A DNA stretch of 64,000 nt, from positions 73,227,251-73,291,250 of the forward strand of contig NC_092878.1 in the NCBI RefSeq assembly GCF_028372415.1. Direction: 5' to 3'. Positions 26,895 through 38,057 of the stretch are shown here, piece by piece. The first letter of the stretch is position 1. Each line of letters opens with the position of its first letter. The translations under genes and the position numbers were made by a program. Source of the DNA: Notamacropus eugenii (Eukaryota > Chordata > Mammalia > Diprotodontia > Macropodidae). The notes below the pieces were generated by a model. That model had not been told where the DNA came from and searched no databases. It worked only from the letters and a program-made list of their open reading frames with translations.

Positions 26895-27580
26895 ACTGCT
26901 CACAGTACACCCTCCACCAGAAGCAGAGAACTACATTGACAAAAAAGCTCAAAAGTCAGGAAAAAGACTGGGGAAATACGTAAAAAGCAGAAAATGAATC
27001 AGGTTATATAATCTTACTTTGGTGACAAGGAAGAGCAAAGCATGCAAACAGAAGACAAAAAAGCCAAAGCTCTTCCATCCAAAGCCTCCAAGAAAAACAG
27101 GAATTGGTCTCAGGCCATGGAAGAACTCAGAAAGGATTTTGAAAATCAAGTGGGAAAAGTGGAGCAAATATTGGGAAGAAAAATGAGAGCTATGCAAGAA
27201 AATCATGAAAAAAACAAATCAACTGCTTGCTAAAGGAGATCCAAAAAATGGTGAAGAAAATAACACTTTAAAAAATAGACTAGCCCAAATGAAAAAAGAG
27301 CACTAAAAAGCCAATAAGGAGAGGAATTCCCTAAAAAGCAGAACTGACCACATGGAAAAGAAGATCCAAAGTTTCATTGAAGAAAATAATTCCTTAAAGA
27401 TTAAAGTGGATCAGAGGGAATCTAACGACGTTATGAAAAATAAAGAAATTATAAAACAAAACCAAAGGAATGAAAAAATAGTAGACGATGTGAAATATGC
27501 CATTGGAAGAACAAATGACCTGGAAAATAGATCCAATAGAGACAATTTAAAAATTATGGGACTACTTGAAAGTCATGATA

Positions 27581-27597
27581 AAAAAAAAGAGCCTAGA
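27581..27597. repeat. Target-site duplication of L1-B, left copy
   Basis: AAAAAAAAGAGCCTAGA precedes the L1-B 5' end. The counterpart AAAAAAAAAGCCTAGA follows its tail at about 34,511-34,526, so the two differ only around the A/G boundary. Confidence 0.75.
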
Positions 27598-28553
27598 GAG
27601 GCGGAGCCAAGATGGCAGAGTGAAAGCAACGACTCACCTAAGCTCCTGGAAAAACTCCTCTGGATATCTCTGGAGGGAGAGTCTGACCAGACTTTGGAGG
27701 TGTAGAATCCAGTGGGTGATGGACTTTGACGGATTCGGAGCCCAGGCTGGACCGGAGGGTCCACGGGAGGGATCTGTTCCACGGGGGTAAGACCCCGGCG
27801 CACAGCGCAGCGCGGTCAGCGCGGCAGGGTGGAGGGGACCAGAGGAGCCCGAGAGTGGCGGGCGAGACCAGCAGAGCAGGAGATAAGCCAGTCCGAGCCA
27901 GTGAGAGCCGCTGAGTGCCAGACATCAGCGCAGCAGCACTTGAAATCTTCAGCCTGAAGACGGACTTCAGTGGGTCACTACTTGAACTTCCAGGAGTTGG
28001 GATGGCGGAGTGATCAGTAAGTGCTCTCTCCTCCCCCCTGATAACCATGAGGGAACCATAAAATTCTTCCCCAGATTAATCCTGGATCAGCGGGAACAGC
28101 AGAAGGGGGCGGGTGGTCTCATAACACCAGAGGCTGGAAAAGTGGCAAAGGGGGATTCTTCCTACTGTGGTGGAGGCGATCTGGAGGGTCAGATGACCCA
28201 GGGCAGAGAAAATTCGCACTGAGACCCACGCAAGCCTCAGAGCCGGGAGACAAGCCCCAGGAGGGGCGGGAACACGCGTTAGCTTCTAGGCGTGCCCCAG
28301 CCCTCCAGGGGAAAAGGGAAGACAATAGGGAAGCTGGGATCACCATCCCCTGACCCCGCCTTTGCCTCAAGTCAGCTGAGGAGATATCCTGAGACCAGAC
28401 CACACCTCCCACACACCTAACAAGCTAACCCCAGGGTTGATCTGGGAAACAAAAAACAAAAACCTGCTTATAGCCTCTACACACATCAGCTCAACACAAA
28501 GATCTGTACCTTCTGACTGAAAGAACCAAAAGCTGCAACACTCAGCCAACATC
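27598..28553 (+). promoter_or_regulatory. L1-B 5' UTR / internal promoter with YY1-like site
   Basis: The CpG-containing 5' UTR opens with GAGGCGGAGCCAAGATGGCA. The CCAAGATGGC at 27,607-27,616 matches the YY1 site that positions transcription start in human L1 (known for that family; inferred here). An antisense open frame at 28,367-28,627 shares about 60 residues with its counterpart in L1-A. Confidence 0.75.
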
Positions 28554-29737
28554 ATGAATCGGAAAAAGCAGACGAAAAGTGAAAAAAACCATAGAATCTT
28601 TCTATGGGGATAAGGACCAAAACACAAACACCAAAGAGGTTAGAGCTGAGACTATACTTCCATCTGAAACCTCAGATGGGACTATGAATTTCTCGCAAGC
28701 ACAACTAGATTACCTGGAACGTCTGAAGGAGGATATAAAAGAAAAAACTGGCCAATGATTTTAAAACTACAAAAAAAGAATTCACTGATGAGAACATCAC
28801 CCTGAAAAAGAAAATTGAAGAAATGGAAAAGGAAGTTCAAAAATTAACTGGAGAGAATAATTCCCTAAAAGGAAGAGCTAATCAAATGGAAAAGGAAACC
28901 CAAAACCTAATTGGGAAAATTGATCAGATGAAAAAGGAAACCCAAAACCTAACTGGGAAAATTGGTCGAATGGAAAAAGAAGTACAAAAATTAAATGGAG
29001 AAAATAGCTCCTTAAAGGGAAAAATTGGTCAGATGGAAAAGGAGATGGAAAAGCTAACTGAAGAAAACACTACGATGAAGATTAGAATTGGGCAAGTAGA
29101 AACTAATGACTCAATGAGGCAACAAGAATCAGTCAAACAAAATCTAAAGAATGAAAAGATAGAAGAAAATCTAAAATATTTAATTGGAAAAACAACTGAC
29201 CTGGAAAATAGATCCAGGAGAGAAAATCTAAGAATTATTGGCCTGCCAGAAACCCATGATGAAGAAAAGAGTCTGGACATTATCTTCCAGGAAATCATCA
29301 AGGAAAACTGTCCAGAAGTACTAGACTCAGAAGGCAAAATAGTCATCGAAAGAATCCACCGTTCCCCTCCCGTAAGGGATCCCAAACTCAAAACACGACG
29401 AAATATAGTTGCCAAATTCCAGAGCTATCAAGTGAAGGAGAAAATGCTACAAGCAGCCAGAAAGAAACAATTCAAATATAAAGGACACACAGTCAGGATC
29501 ACACAGGACCTTGCAGCTTCTACATTAAAAGATCGAAAGAATTGGAACCCAATATTCCGTAAGGCAAAGGAGTTGGGACTTCAACCAAGGATCAACTACC
29601 CAGCAAAGCTCAGCATAACATTTCAGGCAAAGAGAAAGTCATTCAAAGAAGTAAGGGATTTCCAGAGCTTCCTGACCAAAACACCAGAACTCAATAGACA
29701 ATTTGATCTTCAAATGCAGGTCTCCAGAGAATCATAA
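28554..29737 (+). pseudogene. L1-B ORF1 (ORF1p), two small insertions near start
   Basis: The ATG at 28,554 begins MNRKKQTKSEK. Comparison with L1-A shows one extra A in the A-run after 'aaaagtg' (about 28,583) and another in 'aaagaaaaaactgg' (about 28,745). The rest is open from 28,823 to 29,737 (304 codons). Without these two bases the frame would be about 393 residues. A coiled coil of repeated 14- and 21-residue units comes first, then the RRM ('RRENLRIIGLPETHDEEKS') and the CTD ('AARKKQFKYKGHTVRITQD'). Role as for L1-A ORF1. Confidence 0.9.
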
Positions 29738-30301
29738 AAAGGTAAACAGAGGGGAAAAACAAAAACAAAAACGTGCTACTCAATTAGGGCAAACTGTTTA
29801 CCTCCCTATAAGGGAAGATGATACCTGTTAATCTTGAGAACTGTGCAGCTATTATGATAAAAGGGATATATGTAGAGGGAACAGGCATAAAGTAAATGAT
29901 GTCATGTCAAAAATATGATTTAAGTATGAGAAGGGAATGTAATAGGAGGTGTGGAAAGGGGGAAGCAGAAAATGGCAAATTATATCACAGGAAGAAGTAC
30001 AAAACTATAGTAGAGGGAAGGAGGGGAGGGAGATGAGCATTGTTTGAGAGGTACTCTCATCTGATTTGTCCAAAGGAGGGAACAATAATCTTAAGTAGAT
30101 AAGCCTAACTAGCTCTATAGGTAGTAGGAGGGGAAGGGGGAAGAAAGGGGAGGGTGGCTAAAAGGGAGGAAAGAAGCAATAAGAGTAAAGGGAACTAAAA
30201 GGGAGGGGGGCTAAAAGAAGGAGGGGAAGGCTGCAGGAGGAGGGGGAGAAAAGTGAATACTATTGAGGAGGGGAAGGGAGATGGGAGAGCTAAAAGCACA
30301 A
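29738..30301 (+). other. Long purine-rich inter-ORF spacer of L1-B
   Basis: 564 bases, the same length as in L1-A, and strongly purine-rich from about 29,930 onward. Conservation of length and composition in two copies suggests a family feature. Confidence 0.85.
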
Positions 30302-33300
30302 ATGTTGGGAAAGAGGTTGGAGGGAAATACACAGATTGTAATCATAACTGTGAATGTGAATGGAATGAACTCTCCCATAAAACGGAGACGGATAGCAGAA
30401 TGGATTAAAAGCCATAATCCAACAATATGCTGCTTACAAGAAACACATTTGAAACGGGGGGATACACATAGGATAAAGGTCAAAGGATGGAGCAGAATAT
30501 ATTGTGCTTCAGCCCATGTAAGAAAGGCAGGAGTAGCAATCATAATCTCAGACAAAGCAAAAGCAGAAATAGATCTAATCAAAAGGGATAAGGATGGAAA
30601 CTATATCCTGCTAAAAGGCACCATAGACAATGAAGCAATATGATTACTAAACATGTATGCTCCAAGTGGTATAGCATCCAGATTCTTAGAGGAGAGGTTG
30701 GGGGAGTTGAAGGAAGAAATTGATAGCAAAACTACACTAGTGGGGGACCTCAACCTCCCCCTCTCTGAACTCGATAAATCCAACCTCAAAATAAACAAGA
30801 AAGAGGTTAAGGAGGTAAATAAAACTCTGGATAAGGTAGATATGATAGATCTTTGGAGAAAATTAAATGGGAATAGAAAGGAATATACTTTTTTCTCAGT
30901 GGTACATGGAACATTTACAAAAATTGACCATGTACTAGGACATAAAAATCTCACAATCCAGTGCAGAAAGGTAGACATAATCAATGCATCCTTTTCAGAT
31001 CGTAATGCATTAAAAATTACATGTAAAAAAAGGCCATGGAAAGAGAAACCAAAAATCAATTGGAAACTAAATAATCTAATTCTAAAGAAGGGTTGGGTTA
31101 AAGAAGAAATCATAGAAACAATCAACAATTTCATTCGAGAGAATGACAATAGTGAGACAGCATGCCAAAACTTATGGGATACAGCAAAAGCAGTTATTAG
31201 GGGAAGTTTTATATCTCTGAATGCTTACATAAATAAAATAGAGAAAGAGGAGATCAATGACTTAGGCTTGCAGTTGAAAAAGCTAGAAAAAGAACAAATT
31301 GAAAATCCCCAAGTAAATACCAAATTAGAAATACTGAAAACCAAAGGAGAGATTAATAAAATTGAAATTAAGAAAACTATCGAATTAATAAATAAAACCA
31401 ATAGTTGGTTTTATTAAAAAACTAATAAAATTGATAAACCTTTGGTCAAAGAAAACCAAATTACTAATATTAAACATGAAAGGGGTGAACTCACCTCCAA
31501 TGAGGAGGAAATTAAAACAATAATTAGAAACTACTTTGCCCAACTTTATGCCCACAAATTCGATAATCTAAACGAGATGGATGAATATTTTAAAAAATAC
31601 AAATTGTCCAGATTAACAGAAGAGGAAGTTGAATACTTAAACAACCCCATCTCAGAAAAAGAAATTGAACAAGCCATCAATGAACTCCCTAGGAAAAAAT
31701 CTCCAGGGCCAGATGGATTCACAAGTGAATTCTATCAAACATTTAAAGAACAGTTAATTCCAATACTACATACACTATTCTTGAAAATTGGGGAAGAAGG
31801 AGTCCTCCCAAATTCTTTCTATGATACAAATATGGTTTTGATACCCAAACCAGGAAGAGACAAAACAGAGAAAGAAAATTATAGACCAATTTCCCTAATG
31901 AATATCGACGCAAAAATTTTAAATAAGATTCTAGCAAAACGACTACAGCATCTTATCACGAGATTAATACATTATGATCAGGTAGGATTCATACCAGGAC
32001 TACAGGGCTGGTTCAATATTAGGAAAACTATTAGCATTATCGATCACATCAACAACAAAGCTAACAAAAACCACATGATTATCTCAATAGATGCAGAAAA
32101 AGCTTTTGACAAAATACAACACCCATTCCTACTAAAAACATTGTAGAATGTAGGAATAAAGGGAACTTTCCATAAAATAATAAGCAGTATCTATCTAAAA
32201 CCTTCAGCAAGCATTATATGCAATGGGGATAAGCTAGATGCATTCCCAATAAGATCAGGGGTGAAACAAGGTTGTCCATTATCACCACTATTATTTAATA
32301 TGGTACTAGAAATGTTAGCTGTAGCAATTAGACAAGATAAAGATATCCAAGGAATTAAAATAGCCAAAGAAGAAACTAAGTTATCACTCTTTGCAGATGA
32401 TATGATGATTTACCTAGAGAATCCCAGAGATTCAAGTAAAAAATTACTAGAATTAATAAACAACTTTGGCAAAGTTGCAGGGTACAAAATAAACCCACAC
32501 AAATCTTCTGCATTCCTATATATTAGCAACAAAGTCCAACAGCAAGAGATAGAAAGAGAAATCCCATTTAAAGTTAGGGTAGACAGTATAAAGTACTTAG
32601 GAGTCTACCTGCCAAAACAAACCCAGGGATTATATGAACACAATTACAAGACACTTTTTGCACAAATAAAGTCAGATTTAAGCAAGTGGAAAAACATTAG
32701 TTGCTCATGGGTAGGCCGTGCTAATATAATAAAAATGACAATTCTACCCAAATTCATATACTTATTTAGTGCCATACCAATTAAACTATCAGACAATTAC
32801 TTTCTAGAGCTGGACAAAATAATATCAAAATTCATTTGGAAAAACAAAAGGTCCAGAATATCAAAGGGACTAATGAAAAGAAATGCTTGGGAAGGTGGCC
32901 TAGCGCTACCAGACCTCAAACTGTACTATAAAGCAGCAATTATCAAAACCACTTGGTATTGGCTAAGAAACAGAGAGGTAGACAAGTGGAATAGACTTGG
33001 CACTCAAGATGCAGTAGGCAAGGAATATAGCAACCTTCTGTTTGATAAACCCAAGGACCCCAGCTTCTGGGATAAGAACTAATTGTTTGACAAAAATTGC
33101 TGGGAAAACTGGATAACAGTGTGGTGGAAATTAGGCATAGACCCATACCTGACACCGTACACAAGAATAAAGTCCAAATGGGTACATGATTTAGGTATAA
33201 AGATTGATACCATGAATAAACTGGAGAAGCAAGGAAGAGTGTATTTATCAGATCTATGGAGAAGGGAAGAATTCTTTACTAAAGGAGAGATAGAATGCAT

Positions 33301-34129
33301 TATGAAATGCAAAATGGATAACTTTGATTACATTAAACTGAGAAGTTTTTGCACAACCAAACCCAATGCCAAAATCTGGAGGGATGTAGTAAATTGGGAA
33401 AGAATTTTTACAGCTAAGCTCGCGGATAAAGGCCTCATTTCTAGAATATATAGAGAACTGATCCAAATGTATAATCATACAAGTCATTCCCCAATTGATA
33501 AATGGTCAAAGGATATGAACAGGCAATTTTCAGAGGAAGAAATTAAAGCTATCTATAATCATATGAAAAAATGCTCTAAATCAGTATTGGTTGGAGAGAT
33601 GCAAATCAAAACAACTCTGAGGTACCACATCACACCTATAAGATTGGCAAACATGACAGAACAAGAAAATGATAAATGCTGGAGAGGATGTGGGAAAGTT
33701 GGAACACTAATTCATTGTTGGTGGAGCTGCGAGCGCATCCAACCATTCTGGAGAGCAATTTGGAACTATGCCCAAAGGGCTACAAAAATGTGCATACCCT
33801 TTGACCCAGCAATATCGCCACTAGGAGTGTATTCCCAAGAGATCATAAAAATGGGAAAGGGTCCCACATGTACAAAAATATTTATAGCAGCACTCTATGT
33901 AGTTGGCAAAAACTGGAAGTCAAGAGGATGTCCATCAATTGGGGAATGGCTGAATAAATTATGGTATATGAATGTAATGGAGTACTATTGTGCCATAAGA
34001 AATGATGAACAAGAAGACTTCAGAGAGGCCTGGAAGGACTTATATGACCTGATGCTGAGTGAAAGGAGCAGAACCAGGAGAACTTTATGCACAGCAACAA
34101 CCACAGTGTGTGAGAGTTTTTTCTGGTAG
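30302..34129 (+). pseudogene. L1-B ORF2 (endonuclease-reverse transcriptase), with in-frame stops
   Basis: The frame from ATG 30,302 to the terminal TAG is 1,276 codons, without net frameshift. All domains are present: endonuclease ('VNVNGMNSP', 'LQETHL', 'VGDLNLPLS'), reverse transcriptase ('SPGPDGF', '[12 protein letters not shown]', '[12 protein letters not shown]'-type block, 'FADD') and the Cys-rich 'CWRGCG...HCWWSC'. The endonuclease motif 'SDHN' reads 'SDRN' here (His to Arg), which would hit a catalytic residue. Stops lie at 30,641, 31,415, 32,144 and 33,080; the last is the one shared with L1-A. A 21-base in-frame deletion lies near 31,448. The copy ends 'CESFFW'. Confidence 0.93.
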
Positions 34130-34511
34130 ACTTAGATTTGTGTTATAACACAAGAACTTCTTACCAAAAAAAAAAAAAAAAATCCCAATGGAGGATCTCA
34201 AGGCAAAATGCCTGCCACACTCAGAGGGAGAAATATGGAAGTCACTCACATATTGTAGCAGATCATGTTTGTGTACGTGTATGTGTTTGTGTATCATGTT
34301 CTGATTTGTTATACGATTTCTTTCATTTATCTTAGTCTGACTACATAGCATGACTATAGTGAAAATATACTCAATAGGAAAGTATATGTAGAATCTATAC
34401 AGAATTGTATGCAGTCGTGGGGAGGGAGGGGGGTAGTGAAGGGTAGGTGGGGAGGGATAAAATCTCAATTGTATGGCAGTGATTGTTAAACATTACAAAA
34501 TAAAAAAAATA
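34130..34511 (+). other. L1-B 3' UTR with G-rich tract and A-rich tail
   Basis: An A run at about 34,166 follows ORF2. A G-rich tract at about 34,417-34,456 keeps at least four runs of three or more G, in the same place as in L1-A. The tail is A-rich. Confidence 0.8.
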
Positions 34512-34512
34512 A

Positions 34513-34844
34513 AAAAAAAGCCTAGACATCATCTTCCATGAAATTATCAAGGAAAATTACCCTGATATTATAGAACCAGAGAGTAAAATAAATATTAAAA
34601 GAAATCACCAGTCACCTCTGGAAAGAGATCAGAAATGAAAAACTCCTAGGAATATTGAAGCCAAATGCCAGCGTTCCCAGTTCAAGAAGAAAATATTGAA
34701 AATAGCCAGAAAGAAAGGATTCGATTATTGTGGAAATACAATCAAGATAACACAAGATCTTACAGATTCTATATTAAAAGATGGAAGGGCTTGGAATAAG
34801 ACATTCCAGAAGTCAAAGGAGGTAGTACTAAAATGAAGAATCAC
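34513..34844 (+). mobile_element. HAL1 copy E2, ORF1 continuation
   Basis: This resumes E2 ORF1 after L1-B: 'cctagacatcatcttccatg', the end of the RRM, then the C-terminal domain start ('ARKKGFDYCGNTIKITQDL' type, about 34,700-34,760). It is cut again at 34,844 by the TAF12 pseudogene. Confidence 0.75.
34830..34844. repeat. Target-site duplication of the TAF12 pseudogene, left
   Basis: AAAATGAAGAATCAC is repeated exactly at 35,831-35,845. Confidence 0.9.
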
Positions 34845-35830
34845 ACCAGTCAGACCTGGCAGTTGGGAGTGCAAGTTTGTGCTGGCTGGGAGCCTGGGGA
34901 TCATAGACAGATAAGACTGAGGGGAGGTTGATTGGCCTAGGTCCCCACAATTCCCCCCCCCAAAAAAAAAACAGGACCTTGAGAAGCTCCATGAACTGAA
35001 GGCTAAAGCCCAACAGATTATGAATCAGTTTGGCCCCTCAGCCCTGATCAATCTCTCTAAATTTTCATCCATAAAACCAGAACCTTCCAACATGCCCCCC
35101 TCAGGGGTCCATGGCCAACAGTACCACAATGAGAAAGATGCCAGACCCCCCAGGGGCAGAAGGGCATCTTAATCTAGAGAGCAATCAGGTTTTAACCAAG
35201 AAGAAATTGCAGGACCTGGTTAGAGAAGTAGATCCCAATGAACAGCTGGATGAAGATGTGGAAGAGATACTGCTACAGACTGCTGATGACTTCATCGAGA
35301 GTGTTGTGACGGCAGGTTGCCAATTGGCCCAGCATCGAAAATCTAACAATTTAGAGGTCAAAGATGTCTAACTGCATTTAGAGATCCAATGGAACATGTG
35401 GATCCCAGGTTTTGGTTCAGAAGAAATCAGACCCTACAAAAAGGCCTGCACTACAGAGGCTCACAAATAGAGAATGGCCTTGATCAGCAAAACAACCAAG
35501 AAATAATCCATGGGAGGGGCAGAGAGAAGACAACACTGCATTTGGAGATACTGGAGAGGCCTCCACAATATCTATAGTGACTGAGGAGACCTGCCAAAGA
35601 AACTTAGCCATTATATGGTCCCATTTCCCTTTCCTTTCACTTGCCCTCTCAGAAGGGAGCAAAGTACCTCAGCCCAAAAGAGGTTTGATTTGTGGTTTAT
35701 CCTAAGTGGTTGTCCAAGGGAGAGAGAGCATTCTGGTCTTGTTTGGTGTGACAGTAGAGGTTTCTGTTTCCCTCTCCTCCCTGTACTTTGTAATCGTTTT
35801 TAAAAATGAAGATGTTATTAATCTAACAAA
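34845..35830 (+). pseudogene. TAF12: Processed pseudogene of TAF12 (TFIID subunit 12)
   Basis: TAF12 is a histone-fold subunit of TFIID and SAGA that pairs with TAF4 in the nucleus. The relic coding region runs from ATG 35,020 (MNQFGPSALINLS) to TAA 35,504, matching the 161-residue family length plus one base. The histone-fold core is plain: 'LTKKKLQDLVREVDPNEQL', 'DDFIESVVTAGCQLAQHRK'. The C-terminal 'NMWIPGFGSEEIRPYKKAC' is also present. Damage: an extra G near 35,104-35,107, a TAA at 35,369 where Gln is expected, and a TAG at 35,468 where Gln is expected. It has no introns, carries 5' and 3' UTR sequence, ends in a short A-rich tail and is flanked by a perfect 15-base TSD, so it was copied by L1 machinery into HAL1 E2. 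The longest open piece (35,111-35,371, 86 codons) is not evidence of function. Confidence 0.95.
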
Positions 35831-35845
35831 AAAATGAAGAATCAC
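35831..35845. repeat. Target-site duplication of the TAF12 pseudogene, right
   Basis: An exact repeat of 34,830-34,844; HAL1 E2 resumes here. Confidence 0.9.
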
Positions 35846-36188
35846 CTACCCAGGAAAACTGAGTATAACACTTCAGGGAAAAAATAGTTATTCAATAAAA
35901 TAGAGTACTTTCAAGCATTCCAGATGAAAAGACCAGAGCTGAAGAGAAAGTTTGACTTTCAAATATAGGAATCAAAAGAAGCAATAAAAGATAAACAGGA
36001 AAGGGAAATCATAAAGGACTTACTAAATTTGAACTGTATACATTCCTACATAGAAAGATAATATTTGTGATTATTGAGACTTTTCTCGGTATTTGGGTAG
36101 TTGGAGGGATTATATACATGTAGACAGAGGGCTCAGGGTCAGTTGAATAGGAAGAGTTGATATCTCCTAGCATTGAATGTAAAAATTA
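35846..36188 (+). mobile_element. HAL1 copy E2, ORF1 end and spacer
   Basis: This contains the last part of ORF1 ('cccaggaaaactgagtataa', 'cagagctgaagagaaagttt'), then spacer sequence matching the other HAL1 copies ('tttgggtagttggagggatt', 36,090-36,110). In this copy the TA/TG seed is short ('tatatacatgtaga'). It is cut near 36,188 by the next insertion. Confidence 0.7.
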
Positions 36189-38057
36189 CTATTTTACTAG
36201 AAGAGCACTTTCAGGGAGTGAGCCAAGAGCTTCACTAAGAAATTAGACGGATCTATATGATAAGATAAAACCCTATTTAGTACACAAGGGGAGGAAAGAT
36301 ACCAGGAGAGTCATTCACACTGTAGAAGAAACAATCTCACAGTCTGATCCTTTGTCCCAGGTTACTAAATTAACAAGATAAGACCCAATGGACAGAGGGC
36401 TACTTATCTCTTTCTGACCAGACACCAAAGGTATATCACAAGTCAGCCACAAGGTAAATGTAAACTTTCTTTCCCCATTCAATTAACCATTCCATTTTCA
36501 GAGAACTGGTTGGCTCGCTTGTGAGGTGATCCTAATCAGCCATTCCTTCATCTGGCTGAAAAGATTAAATAATGCCAGAACTGTAGAGACATGACCCAGG
36601 TCTTCTTTTCCCACTTGAAAGCCTTCTTCCTGTGGAAAGGAGATGTTGGGCCACTGTCTCACCTAAAAGATCTCGACCTTGATGAGAATTCTTACATTGG
36701 AATGCCTTGACAACTTGTAGCTTTTCAATAAGGGAGGGGAGAAATGACTTCTCAGCTTTCTTTCTGTTTCTTATGCTGAATATGACTGCCATTCTGGACC
36801 AAAAGGTACTGCCTCCATTAATGCCATCTGCAACCTTAACCTATAGGCCATCTATGTGCTCTTTAGGATTTATGTTGCTTGTCCAAAGAAGCTGGACTCT
36901 TGTGCTTCATACCAAAATACCCATTTAAAAGCGAGACCAATTAAGAACTGCTGGTTCTGGACTTCCCCACGTATGGGAACCTAAGCTAGGATAAGGGCTG
37001 AGAATATGAACATAATTCTTTATTCATGGTAGACAATCAGCTCTGGAGTCTTTCTAAGTGGAGGTGAGACTTCAGGGGATTACAAGCATCAAAGCAGACA
37101 CAATGTTTTCTTTCAGGCCGTTACTTGAGATACCACTTGTAATAAACTCCAGATGACCAGCATGCTTGGGGTATATGGTAGAACTCATAGGTAAGATGGC
37201 AAGATGATCATCTATATGAAGGCTGGTGAGGGACCACAAGCCCCACTGTGAGTTCACCTTGCTGCTTTACTCTTGTCCATATGCCTTTCAATGGCCAAGA
37301 TTCATGGAGAAGAATATAAAATATCCAGGTTTCTCATTTCTCCCTATCACATTCTTTAATGGGATGATAAAATTAGACCATGTACTCACCAATCAAGGAA
37401 AGCCAAGCAGATACAATGAAAACACATTTATAGTATGTGTTTGGGGAGGCATCAGTAAAAGCTGATAGCTTATAAAAATCGTGTTACTGGGTCAAGGCTC
37501 AGGTGTAGGAAGTTATATACTATGCTATAGTTATAAGTCCAAACCCATAGTATCAGGGAGGACACTGTAGAGGTCTTCTCCTGAAGTATCATTCAAAGAA
37601 ATTGGTTATTTAAATGTGATAGGCTAAGCTGGCTAGGGCTAGGGAGTGGGTCCTCACTAGGAGGCTGATTCCTATAATAAATTGTTTTTCCACTTCTTTG
37701 TATCACTTTGGTCTTTCCCTAGTACATAAAAAGTGGGGTAACCCTAACAAAAAGCTGAGGGCCCTTAGCAAGAGATCCTACACTTTCATAGGCTCTGTCT
37801 GTTTTATATGGGTCAGGCTGTCACGGGATACTTCCAGCTGCTTTCTTGAAAACCACTGAAAGACATAGGCTTTTAGGAAGTTTTTAATCTATGCTCAGCC
37901 ATCCATGTAAGCCTAGTAGAACAAACCAGGGTGATGTTAGTATTCTTACCATTTTCAAGTGCATATTTCATGACATAAAAAAAACTATTTTTTTTCTGTT
38001 ATATCAATACTGAAAGTAAAATCATAACTTTTGATTTAAATAAAAAAAGTAAAAAAA
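36189..38057 (+). other. Unidentified insertion of about 1.9 kb with an A-rich end, inside HAL1 E2
   Basis: HAL1 sequence stops before and resumes after this segment. The right end is A-rich ('taaaaaaagtaaaaaaata'), and 'gtaaaaatta' on the left resembles 'ataaaatta' on the right, a weak TSD candidate. No coding frame longer than about 80 codons, none recognisable. It could be a processed non-coding transcript, a long 3' UTR copy or an unrecognised repeat. I see no convincing long terminal repeats. The exact ends are uncertain by tens of bases. Confidence 0.55.

Larger units (their letters stand above)
26390..27597 (+). mobile_element. HAL1 copy E2, 5' UTR and first part of ORF1
   Basis: E2 starts with GGGGTGGAGTCAAGATGTTG inside E1 ORF1. 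The left junction 'gaaaagaccagagttgag' and the right junction 'gaaaaaggaccagggttc' (about 38,895) look like a diverged TSD. The 5' UTR runs to about 26,990. ORF1 follows, with 'MEELRKDFENQVGKVEQILG', coiled-coil units ('MEKKIQSFIEENNSLKIKV') and the RRM start ('RDNLKIMGLLESHDKK'), and is cut at 27,597 by L1-B. Continuations lie at 34,513, 35,846 and 38,058. The 179-codon open frame on the other strand at 26,413-26,952 is a shadow of this GC-rich 5' UTR. Confidence 0.75.
27598..34511 (+). mobile_element. Full-length L1 retrotransposon (L1-B), inserted in HAL1 E2
   Basis: About 6.9 kb, with the same order and nearly the same sequence as L1-A: 5' UTR (27,598-28,553), ORF1 (28,554-29,737), spacer (29,738-30,301), ORF2 (30,302-34,129), and a 3' UTR with an A-rich tail. 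E2 ORF1 resumes immediately after the tail ('agcctagacatcatcttcc'), so the insertion site is exact. The copy is young but broken: small insertions near the start of ORF1, and four in-frame stops plus a 21-base in-frame deletion in ORF2. Confidence 0.95.

Noticed and set aside
26413-26952. A 179-codon open frame on the minus strand
   Set aside because: It lies antisense to the GC-rich HAL1 E2 5' UTR and has no recognisable domain; low-complexity Pro/Ala runs come from the G-rich strand.
30601-31149. A 182-codon open frame on the minus strand
   Set aside because: It is the antisense shadow of the L1-B endonuclease region.
35111-35371. TAF12 open frame of 86 codons as a functional gene
   Set aside because: It is the middle of an intronless copy with a frameshift before it, stops after it, an A-rich end and a TSD.
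36189-38057. The unidentified insertion as a solo LTR or retrovirus fragment
   Set aside because: I found no matching terminal repeats, no recognisable internal genes and no clear LTR ends; an A-rich right end fits retroposition better.
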